The notes under the pieces: generated by a model
What the model was told of the DNA's origin: nothing
What the model saw: the letters and a program-made list of their open reading frames with translations, nothing else
Databases searched by the model: none
Position numbers and translations under genes: made by a program
Shown here: positions 5,909 through 12,151 of the stretch, piece after piece
How positions within the stretch are numbered: position 1 is the first letter of the stretch
Layout of the letters: every line of letters starts with the position of its first letter
Assembly (NCBI GenBank): GCA_030152225.1
Contig: JASLHL010000090.1
Coordinates: 1 to 12,151 of the forward strand
DNA: 12,151 nt
Direction of reading: 5' to 3'
Source: Flavobacterium sp.
GTDB lineage: Bacteria > Bacteroidota > Bacteroidia > Flavobacteriales > Flavobacteriaceae

Positions 5909-8377
5909 ATGGCAAACCAAAAAATAATAACATTAGATAATTTGATGCTTGATGATTTCTTAGATGGTGATTCTGAGTTCATTCCTTTGTTAAGTCAAGA
6001 AGATGAAGAAGAAATGAATAATGAGGAACTACCCGTAGAATTGGCGATTTTGCCTTTGCGTAATATGGTTTTATTTCCAGGTGTTGTTATTCCAATTACA
6101 GCAGGAAGAGATAAGTCAATCAAATTGATTGAAGCAGCCAATAAAAAAGGCAAAAGTATAGGAGTTGTTGCTCAAATTAACGAAGATACGGAAGACCCAG
6201 GAATACAAGATATTCACCACCAAGGAACTGTAGCCCGTATCATTAAGGTATTGAAACTACCAGATGGAAATATTACCGTAATCCTACAAGGGAAAAAGCG
6301 TTTTGAGATTGCAGCATTGGTTGCTGAAAAACCATACCTAACTGCCACAGTAAAAGAATGTGATGAAATACGTCCCGAAGCGGATGATCAAGAATTCTTA
6401 GCTGTTGTAGATTCAATCAAAGAACTCGCAGTCGAAATTATCAGAGAAAATCCAAATATCCCTTCAGAGGCTTCTTTTGCCGTGAAGAATATAGAGAGTA
6501 ATTCATTTTTGATCAATTTTGTTTCGTCTAACCTCAATTTAACGGTAGAAGACAAACAACAATTGTTACGCATCAATGATTTAAAAGCTCGTGCGTATGA
6601 AACCTTGCGTTTAATGAATGTAGAGCTTCAAAAGTTACAGCTGAAAAACACGATTCAATCCAAAGTGCGTATCGATTTAGATCAGCAACAAAAGGAGTAC
6701 TTCTTACACCAACAGATGAAAACCATTCAAGAAGAATTGGGAGGATTTTCAAATGAAGAGGAGTTTGAAGACATGCGCAAAAAAGCCAAGGAGAAAAAGT
6801 GGTCTAAAGAAGTAAGTGAGCGTTTCGACAAAGAATTGATGAAATGGCAACGCATGAACCCACAAGTAGCAGAATTTGGGATTCAACGCAATTATTTAGA
6901 GCTTTTATTAGAGCTACCTTGGAAAAAGTATTCGGAAGATAAATTTGACCTTAAACGCTCTCAAAAGATCCTAGATAAGGATCACTATGGCATTGAAGAT
7001 GTCAAGAAAAGAGTAATTGAACATATGGCGGTTTTAAAACTGCGCGATGATCTTAAAGCTCCAATCTTGTGTTTATATGGACCTCCAGGTGTTGGGAAAA
7101 CATCCATTGGAAAGTCTATTGCCAAAGCGTTAGGTAGAGAATATGTACGCATCTCTTTAGGGGGATTGCGCGATGAGGCGGAAATTAGAGGACATAGAAA
7201 AACATACATTGGCGCTATGCCAGGACGTATCATTCAAAGTTTGAAAAAAGCTGGAACATCAAACCCCGTATTCTTACTCGATGAGATTGATAAATTGTCT
7301 GTGAGTAACAATGGAGATCCGTCTTCTGCTTTACTAGAAGTGCTTGATCCAGAACAAAACAACGATTTCTATGACAACTTCCTTGAAATGGGATACGATT
7401 TATCCAAAGTGATGTTTATTGCTACCTCAAATAGCTTGTCGACGATTCAACCTGCCTTGAGAGACCGTATGGAAATCATCGAGATGACAGGGTATACCAT
7501 CGAAGAAAAAGTCGAAATAGGTAGACAACATTTATTGCCTAAACAATTAGAAGAACACGGACTGACAACCAAAGACTTGGTGATTGGCAAAAAGCAAATG
7601 GAGTTCATTGTCACCCATTATACGCGCGAATCTGGAGTTCGTGGATTGAATAAACAACTAGCACATGTAGCCAGAGGTATTGCCAAAAGTATTGTGTTGG
7701 AAGAAGAATTTAATCCAAAAGTGACCGAAGAAGAACTGCGTAAAATATTAGGTACCCCTCGATTTGAGGCTGATAAATACGAAAATAATGACGTAGCAGG
7801 TGTGGTAACAGGATTAGCTTGGACAAGTGTTGGGGGAGATATTTTGTATATCGAATCCATTGTCTCTAAAGGCAAAGGTGGATTGAGTATTACGGGTAAC
7901 TTAGGTACGGTAATGAAAGAGTCTGCTACGATTGCGTTAGAGTATATCAAAGCACATGCGGATGAATGGGGAATTCCCTCCGATGTATTCGATCACTATA
8001 AAATCCATATTCACGTACCAGAAGGAGCTACGCCTAAAGATGGACCAAGTGCGGGGATTACCATGTTAACCTCTATGGTATCTTCTTTTACTCAACGCAA
8101 AGTCAAGAAAAACTTAGCGATGACAGGTGAAATCACCTTGAGAGGAAAAGTCCTACCTGTAGGGGGAATCAAAGAGAAGATCCTTGCGGCAAAACGCGCC
8201 AATATCAAAGAAATTATCTTGTGTAAAGAAAATAGAAAAGATATCGAAGAAATTAAAGAAGACTATATCAAAGGATTGACGTTCCATTTTGTCGATCGCA
8301 TGGATGAAGTGTTGAAAATTGCCCTACTAGATGAAAAAGTAAAAAAGGCAAAAGATTTTACGGTAGAAAAAGCATAA
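5909..8377 (+). CDS. lon: ATP-dependent endopeptidase La (Lon protease)
   Basis: Cytosolic hexameric protease that unfolds and degrades damaged and regulatory proteins using ATP. The 822 residues give full LonA architecture: a LON substrate-binding domain from about 43 (ELAILPLRNMVLFPG) to 240, a helical/coiled-coil region 240-345, an AAA+ module with Walker A GPPGVGKT (391-398), Walker B VFLLDEID (454-461) and arginine-bearing LRDR (517-520), then the protease domain. The catalytic dyad is S714 in PKDGPSAG and K757 in GGIKEK, 43 residues apart as in E. coli Lon. An acidic extension of about 42 residues precedes the LON domain; similar leaders occur in Bacteroidota Lon. The 133-base upstream gap holds only a weak TATGTTTT promoter-like element (5847-5854, one mismatch) and a small palindrome TACTACTGTAGTA (5793-5805). 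No heat-shock operator is evident. Monocistronic by its flanking terminators. Confidence 0.98.
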   Translation: MANQKIITLDNLMLDDFLDGDSEFIPLLSQEDEEEMNNEELPVELAILPLRNMVLFPGVVIPITAGRDKSIKLIEAANKKGKSIGVVAQINEDTEDPGIQDIHHQGTVARIIKVLKLPDGNITVILQGKKRFEIAALVAEKPYLTATVKECDEIRPEADDQEFLAVVDSIKELAVEIIRENPNIPSEASFAVKNIESNSFLINFVSSNLNLTVEDKQQLLRINDLKARAYETLRLMNVELQKLQLKNTIQSKVRIDLDQQQKEYFLHQQMKTIQEELGGFSNEEEFEDMRKKAKEKKWSKEVSERFDKELMKWQRMNPQVAEFGIQRNYLELLLELPWKKYSEDKFDLKRSQKILDKDHYGIEDVKKRVIEHMAVLKLRDDLKAPILCLYGPPGVGKTSIGKSIAKALGREYVRISLGGLRDEAEIRGHRKTYIGAMPGRIIQSLKKAGTSNPVFLLDEIDKLSVSNNGDPSSALLEVLDPEQNNDFYDNFLEMGYDLSKVMFIATSNSLSTIQPALRDRMEIIEMTGYTIEEKVEIGRQHLLPKQLEEHGLTTKDLVIGKKQMEFIVTHYTRESGVRGLNKQLAHVARGIAKSIVLEEEFNPKVTEEELRKILGTPRFEADKYENNDVAGVVTGLAWTSVGGDILYIESIVSKGKGGLSITGNLGTVMKESATIALEYIKAHADEWGIPSDVFDHYKIHIHVPEGATPKDGPSAGITMLTSMVSSFTQRKVKKNLAMTGEITLRGKVLPVGGIKEKILAAKRANIKEIILCKENRKDIEEIKEDYIKGLTFHFVDRMDEVLKIALLDEKVKKAKDFTVEKA

Positions 8378-8406
8378 GACGAACAACCGTTCACCGAAAA
8401 TAAAGG

Positions 8407-8447
8407 AAAAAGCAGTAGTAAAATAAACCATACTACTGCTTTTTTTA
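8407..8447 (+). terminator. Rho-independent terminator after lon
   Basis: AAAAAGCAGTAGTA (8407-8420) pairs perfectly over 14 bp with 8431-8444 around a 10-base loop, and the T-run continues to 8447. It starts 29 bases after the lon stop, so porQ downstream needs its own promoter. The 8448-8582 interval up to porQ holds no gene and no convincing TAnnTTTG; TACGATTG at 8532-8539 is a one-mismatch match only. Confidence 0.9.
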
Positions 8448-8582
8448 TGGGGTAAAAGCAATACATCCCGCTTAAACACAAAAAAACATAAAAAAAGACA
8501 AGTGGAAGTCAGTAGCCCGTGTATCCTTTTTTACGATTGTTTTTGAAAATGTAATATATTAGCGACGTAATATAAATTGCTC

Positions 8583-9605
8583 ATGAGGAATTCATTATTG
8601 TGGATGGGGATAACCATACTCTGCTTGCTATCGCATAAGACCTATAGCCAAGTGGGAGCTGACTATACCTATCAGTTTTTGAATATACCCTCTTCGCCTG
8701 TGCAGGCGGCTTTGGGTGGGAAGAACTTTGCTTCCTCTGATAAAGTCAGCCAAGTATTTTGGAATCCAGCCGTTGTTAATGAAGCAATGAATAATCAGGT
8801 TGATGCGAGTTTTAGTCGAGTGTATGGCGTGGCGAATTACGGTTCCTTGGGGTATGCGAAAACCTTTCGCTCTAAGCGCAATCTATTCGTAGGCGTTAAT
8901 TTTATCAACTATGGCGATATGGAAGGCTATGATGAATTTGGTAGCTATACTGGAAGTTTTCACGGTAATGAGGTAGCCGTAGTAGCGGGATCTTCCTATC
9001 AAATCGAACAATCCGATTGGTATGTGGGAGCAAACGTAAAATTTGTCTTTTCTTCGATGGAATCCTATCAATCTATAGGGGCAGCGATCGACTTAGGAGT
9101 GCTGTATAAGGATGAAATTGGAAAGTGGGATTTTGCCTTCACCATCCGAAATATGGGGGCTCAGATCAAGACCTATGCCGATTATAGAGAAAAATTACCA
9201 TTAGATGTCGCAATTTCTGTTTCGAAAGAATTAGAAAACGTACCTTTGCGTTGGCACATTACAATAGATAATTTACAACAATGGGATTTGTCCTTTTCAA
9301 ACCCCAATAGAGGGACTACGTCTATAGACGAAGAATTCAAAGAAGAAAAGGTCAGTTTCTTTAACAATGCCCTACGGCATTTCATTGTTGGAGTAGAACT
9401 TTTTCCGCAAAAGAAGTTTCAAGTCCGTTTGGGCTATAACTTCCGAAAAGGAGAGGAACTGCGTATTGTCGACAATCGACATTTCGCAGGTATAACTGCG
9501 GGCGTGGGTTTACAACTGAAACGCCTTAAATTCGACTATTCTTATGCACGCCAAACCACAGCAGCAAACACGAGTATGTTTGGTGTTCGTTTTGATCTGA
9601 ATTAA
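8583..9605 (+). CDS. porQ: Type IX secretion system protein PorQ
   Basis: Outer-membrane protein of the Bacteroidota type IX secretion system, which exports proteins carrying a C-terminal sorting domain; PorQ acts with PorV, PorU and PorZ in the cell-surface attachment complex. The 340-residue protein has a signal peptide of about 22 residues (cleavage likely between YS and QVGADY). The mature N-terminus YQFLNIPSSPVQAALGGKN and the following SQVFWNPAVVNE are the typical PorV/PorQ-family opening, then alternating amphipathic strands and a C-terminal strand FGVRFDLN fit a beta-barrel. The ATG at 8583 is chosen over the in-frame TTG two codons earlier, because it is the stronger codon and gives a normal basic signal-peptide start. 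cmk begins 17 bases after the stop, so the two are probably co-transcribed. None of the other products in this window has an obvious T9SS sorting domain. Confidence 0.9.
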   Translation: MRNSLLWMGITILCLLSHKTYSQVGADYTYQFLNIPSSPVQAALGGKNFASSDKVSQVFWNPAVVNEAMNNQVDASFSRVYGVANYGSLGYAKTFRSKRNLFVGVNFINYGDMEGYDEFGSYTGSFHGNEVAVVAGSSYQIEQSDWYVGANVKFVFSSMESYQSIGAAIDLGVLYKDEIGKWDFAFTIRNMGAQIKTYADYREKLPLDVAISVSKELENVPLRWHITIDNLQQWDLSFSNPNRGTTSIDEEFKEEKVSFFNNALRHFIVGVELFPQKKFQVRLGYNFRKGEELRIVDNRHFAGITAGVGLQLKRLKFDYSYARQTTAANTSMFGVRFDLN

Positions 9606-9612
9606 TTGTAAA

Positions 9613-9630
9613 TTTTTCAAATTTGAAAAA
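9613..9630. repeat. 18-bp perfect palindrome spanning the cmk start codon
   Basis: TTTTTCAAATTTGAAAAA is its own reverse complement. It occupies the whole porQ-cmk junction and includes the TTG start (9623-9625) and the first two Lys codons of cmk. In RNA it could fold into a 7-bp A-U-rich hairpin with loop AAUU, of modest stability. A role in translation of cmk or as a protein-binding site is possible but unproven. Confidence 0.5.
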
Positions 9631-10306
9631 GATAACTATAGCGATAGACGGTTTTTCCTCTACAGGAAAAAGCACATTAGCCAAAGCACTAGCCAAGGCA
9701 TTAGGTTATATCTATATTGACACAGGTGCCATGTACCGCGCCGTGACGCTTTTTGCCATGCGCAAAGGACTAATCTCTGTCAAAAACTTTGATCAAGCAA
9801 GGTTAGTAGAGCTCTTGGATAGCTTTGATCTGCATTTTGAATATAATGTAGCCAAAGGGTATGCCGATATCTATCTCAACCAAGAAAATGTAGAAGAACT
9901 TATCCGCACTTTGGAGGTTTCTCAATTTGTAAGCCAAATTGCAGCCGTATCAGAAGTGCGAAAAAAATTAGTAGAGCAACAGCAAAATCTCGGTAAAGCG
10001 AAAGGTGTGGTCATGGACGGTAGAGATATCGGAACCGTTGTTTTTCCCGATGCGGAATTGAAAATATTTATGACAGCCTCTCCTGAGATTCGCGCAGAAA
10101 GACGTTTCAAAGAATTAAAAGAAAAGAATAGCGAGGTGGTATATGAAGATGTGTTCCGCAATGTGGTTGAACGCGATCAAATTGATACCGCCAGAAAAGA
10201 TTCCCCTTTAGTTAAAGCTGCAGATGCCATCGAGATTGACAACTCCAATTTGTCTCGAGAAGAACAGTTTGATTTAATCCTTCAATTAGTAAAAGAAAGA
10301 ATTTAA
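9623..10306 (+). CDS. cmk: (d)CMP kinase
   Basis: Cytosolic kinase that transfers phosphate from ATP to CMP and dCMP, recycling cytidine nucleotides from RNA and phospholipid turnover. The 227 residues show the full family pattern: P-loop GFSSTGKST at 10-18, DTGAMYRA at 33-40 for CMP binding, a CMP-specific insert at about 55-100, MDGRDIGTVVFPDA at 131-144, and the lid region RAERR (157-161) followed by ERDQIDTARKDSPL at 183-196. The start is TTG: the conserved opening KKITIAIDGFSSTGKS begins at the next codon, and no in-frame ATG or GTG exists near it that would not run into porQ. It is placed 17 bases after porQ, so it is probably read from the same transcript. A palindrome covers the start codon. 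Confidence 0.95.
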   Translation: MKKITIAIDGFSSTGKSTLAKALAKALGYIYIDTGAMYRAVTLFAMRKGLISVKNFDQARLVELLDSFDLHFEYNVAKGYADIYLNQENVEELIRTLEVSQFVSQIAAVSEVRKKLVEQQQNLGKAKGVVMDGRDIGTVVFPDAELKIFMTASPEIRAERRFKELKEKNSEVVYEDVFRNVVERDQIDTARKDSPLVKAADAIEIDNSNLSREEQFDLILQLVKERI

Positions 10307-10378
10307 TATGATCTACGGAAATTTGCTCTTAGATCCCAGTATCTATTGACTTATTTCTAGCACTTACAAGATATAATT

Positions 10379-11713
10379 ATGAATGTAAAATTGAAACTAA
10401 CGGGTATGAACTTCCTCGAATTTGCTGTTTGGGGAGCGTATCTAACGTCAATGGGAAACTATTTAGGCTCTATTGGATTAGGACCTAAGATTGGCTCGTT
10501 TTATGCCATGCAAGGAATTGTATCGATATTTATGCCAGCGATTATGGGTATTGTGGCAGATCGATGGATTCCCGTTCAACGTTTATTGGGAATCAACCAC
10601 TTATTAGCGGCCATTTTTATGTTTGCTACCGGATATTACGGGTATATTTCAGGAAGTAATGTCGACTTTACCACCATTTTTACGCTGTATACCATTAGTG
10701 TGGCTTTCTTTATGCCAACGATAGCCCTGTCCAATTCTACGGCCTATACGGTATTAAAGCAACATCAGCTCGATGTGATTAAAGCCTTTCCGCCTATTCG
10801 TACTTTTGGAACTATTGGTTTTATCATTGCGATGCTATTTGTAAACTTCTTCGGTTATACGGGAGATAGCTTAGGCTTTAACTTCAGTAGTAGTCCTGAT
10901 TTTGTTAGTTTTCAACAAGATTACCACCAATTTTACGTTTCTGGATTTTTAGGGGTGATCCTATTTTTATACAGCTTCACTTTGCCAAATTGTCCTGTGA
11001 ATAAATCGGGGGAAAAACGCACCTTAGCCGATGCCTTTGGACTAAAGGCCTTTGCGCTATTTAAGCAAAAGAAAATGGCAATTTTCTTTATTTTCTCTAT
11101 GTTATTGGGGGTTTCCCTTCAAATTACAAACGGATATGCCAATCCCTTTATCACGACGTTTAAGGAAATTCCGGAATATGCACACACTTGGGGCGCGAGT
11201 AATGCCAATGCATTAATCTCCCTTTCACAAATCTCAGAAACCCTGTGTATTTTGTTGATTCCGTTCTTCTTGAAGCGCTTTGGAATTAAGGTGGTGATGA
11301 TGATGTCCATGATTGCTTGGGTATTGCGTTTCGGATTATTCGGTTTAGGAGATCCAGGTAATGGCGTTTGGATGTTTATCTTGTCGATGATTGTGTACGG
11401 AATTGCTTTCGACTTCTTCAACGTATCAGGCTCTTTATATGTAGACAATGAAACCAGTGAAGATATTCGCTCTTCCGCTCAAGGCGTATTCATGATGATG
11501 ACCAACGGTTTTGGTGCAACTATCGGAATGTTCTTAGCACAAGCAGTAGTCAATCACTACGTGTACAGCCAAGAAGACCTATTACTACAGGTAGAAGGAT
11601 GGAGACATTCGTGGATTATTTTCGCCTTATTCTCTTTGGTCGTGACCATTTTGTTTGCCATTATTTTCAAATACAAACACAAACCCGAAGATGTAGAGCA
11701 TCTTTCTCATTAG
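10379..11713 (+). CDS. Nucleoside permease, NupG/XapB-type MFS
   Basis: Inner-membrane nucleoside:proton symporter of the NHS family within the MFS, 444 residues and about twelve membrane segments. The N-terminus MNVKLKLTGMNFLEFAVWGAYLTSMGNY matches the E. coli NupG pattern closely, as do FMPAIMGIVADRW (51-63), RTFGTIGFI (141-149), SQISETLCILLIPFFLKRFGIK (283-304) and GIAFDFFNVSGSLYV (341-355). It is about 25 residues longer than NupG, including a soluble loop around 160-185. It imports purine or pyrimidine nucleosides by family; the exact preference cannot be read. It starts 72 bases after cmk, with no terminator between, so read-through from porQ-cmk is possible. The gap has no TAnnTTTG match. 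The ATG at 10379 is the natural start. Confidence 0.87.
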   Translation: MNVKLKLTGMNFLEFAVWGAYLTSMGNYLGSIGLGPKIGSFYAMQGIVSIFMPAIMGIVADRWIPVQRLLGINHLLAAIFMFATGYYGYISGSNVDFTTIFTLYTISVAFFMPTIALSNSTAYTVLKQHQLDVIKAFPPIRTFGTIGFIIAMLFVNFFGYTGDSLGFNFSSSPDFVSFQQDYHQFYVSGFLGVILFLYSFTLPNCPVNKSGEKRTLADAFGLKAFALFKQKKMAIFFIFSMLLGVSLQITNGYANPFITTFKEIPEYAHTWGASNANALISLSQISETLCILLIPFFLKRFGIKVVMMMSMIAWVLRFGLFGLGDPGNGVWMFILSMIVYGIAFDFFNVSGSLYVDNETSEDIRSSAQGVFMMMTNGFGATIGMFLAQAVVNHYVYSQEDLLLQVEGWRHSWIIFALFSLVVTILFAIIFKYKHKPEDVEHLSH

Positions 11714-11733
11714 AGGGAATATACATACAAAAC

Positions 11734-11768
11734 AAAAGCAGTAGCGAAGCATTCGTTACTGCTTTTTT
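11734..11768. terminator. Bidirectional terminator between the permease and the small minus-strand gene
   Basis: AAAAGCAGTAGCGAA (11734-11748) pairs over 15 positions with 11752-11766 around the loop GCA, with one G-T pair. Six T follow on the plus strand; on the minus strand the complement gives a run of four T. It lies 20 bases after the permease stop and 21 before the end of the convergent gene, as expected for a shared terminator. Confidence 0.9.
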
Positions 11769-11789
11769 GATTTCATTAGGTAAATTCCT

Positions 11790-12032
11790 TTACTGCACAG
11801 GCTCTTTTAATTGTTGCAATAAGCTTACTACTTGCAGGATGCGGTGTACATCTGATGCATCTAAAAAGAGATCTTCTCCTTTGTCTGTACAATGTTGTAC
11901 ATAGTAGTAAAACAGTTCATTAATGCTTTGTGCATAAGAGGTAAAGTTGGTGTTGAGTTCAACGAGCTCTTGTAGAAGCGTTGCATTGTACTGATCAGTT
12001 GATCGTACTCGGGTGTGGGGTTTGATACTCAT
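11790..12032 (-). CDS. Small hypothetical protein
   Basis: An 80-residue protein that I do not recognise. It appears largely helical, has no signal peptide, membrane segment, metal-binding cluster or known motif, and its single cysteine (C48) has no partner. The middle, YAQSINELFYYYVQHCTDKGEDLFLDASDVHRILQVVSLLQQLKEP, alternates hydrophobic and polar residues like amphipathic helices, so a small helical binding protein is conceivable. It converges with the permease gene across a symmetric hairpin, which supports it being a real transcription unit. The ATG at 12032 has an A-rich leader on the minus strand. The reading frame on the opposite strand over 11599-11904 is out of phase with the permease and not credible. 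Confidence 0.6.
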   Translation of the reverse strand: MSIKPHTRVRSTDQYNATLLQELVELNTNFTSYAQSINELFYYYVQHCTDKGEDLFLDASDVHRILQVVSLLQQLKEPVQ

Positions 12033-12151
12033 ATTGTTGTAATTTAGGAAGGATAAAGCTCATACAACTTAGATGTCCTAACGCTTACAACAGCATTTAC
12101 AGTTGTTTCCAATACTGCCATCATATTATATGAGCAAAGTCTTTTTAGCAA

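Noticed and set aside
5793..8438. TACTACTG present on both sides of lon, as possible insertion footprints
   Set aside because: Only 8 bases; the right copy is simply an arm of the lon terminator and the left copy is part of a tiny palindrome. Chance is a sufficient explanation.
10346..10377. TTGACT and TATAAT resembling a sigma-70 promoter before the nucleoside permease
   Set aside because: The spacer is 20 bases and the TATAAT ends one base before the ATG, so transcription would start inside the gene. Bacteroidota housekeeping promoters also use TAnnTTTG.
8407..11768. AAAAGCAGTAG arms shared by the lon and permease terminators, as a possible dispersed repeat
   Set aside because: A-run plus GC-core plus T-run is the generic form of terminators in such genomes; the similarity does not extend beyond the stem.
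11599..11904. Plus-strand reading frame overlapping the permease end and the terminator
   Set aside because: It is out of frame within the permease, runs through a strong hairpin and opposite the small hypothetical gene, and its composition is not protein-like.
12121..12133. TCATATTATATGA palindrome near the right edge as a regulatory site
   Set aside because: Six-base arms made almost only of A and T, with no positioned promoter; not distinguishable from background.

Overview
The window is AT-rich chromosomal DNA, most likely from a member of the Flavobacteriaceae (Bacteroidota); a Myroides/Flavobacterium-like genus is a guess. The evidence is PorQ, a type IX secretion protein restricted to Bacteroidota; a lipoprotein whose mature N-terminus matches the Bacteroidota surface-export signal; a Lon protease with an acidic N-terminal extension; several TAnnTTTG promoter elements typical of the phylum; and A/T-rich leaders with no strong Shine-Dalgarno sequences. 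There are no mobile elements, tRNAs, rRNAs, CRISPR arrays or integrase genes, and nothing looks recently transferred. It reads as ordinary core-genome sequence with one accessory-looking lipoprotein gene.

Layout. Positions 1-115: the first codons of a leftward gene (possibly the ribosome silencing factor) and a divergent promoter region. 116-847: birA, a biotin-protein ligase without a DNA-binding domain. 848-895: two adjacent inverted repeats between convergent genes. 890-2174 (minus strand): an alpha/beta hydrolase followed by msrB, 13 bp apart and probably co-transcribed. 2175-2438: a very AT-rich divergent intergenic region with no gene visible. 2439-3248: an M48 metalloprotease lipoprotein with its own terminator. 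3317-4618: an Atg22/UMF1-type MFS transporter. 4711-5721: a predicted surface-exposed lipoprotein that looks like two tandem beta-rich modules. 5909-8377: lon. 8583-10306: porQ and cmk, 17 bp apart. 10379-11713: a NupG/XapB-type nucleoside permease, ending in a strong hairpin shared with a convergent small hypothetical gene (11790-12032, minus). 12033-12151: upstream region of that small gene; no other gene recognised.

How the genes relate. Three concern cell-envelope protein handling: the M48 lipoprotein protease, the surface lipoprotein and PorQ. Two concern protein quality control: Lon removes damaged cytosolic proteins and MsrB repairs oxidised methionine. cmk and the nucleoside permease form a plausible nucleotide-salvage pair. 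BirA biotinylates acetyl-CoA carboxylase for fatty acid synthesis. I see no new multi-gene system; the least described items are the duplicated surface lipoprotein and the small hypothetical gene at the right end.
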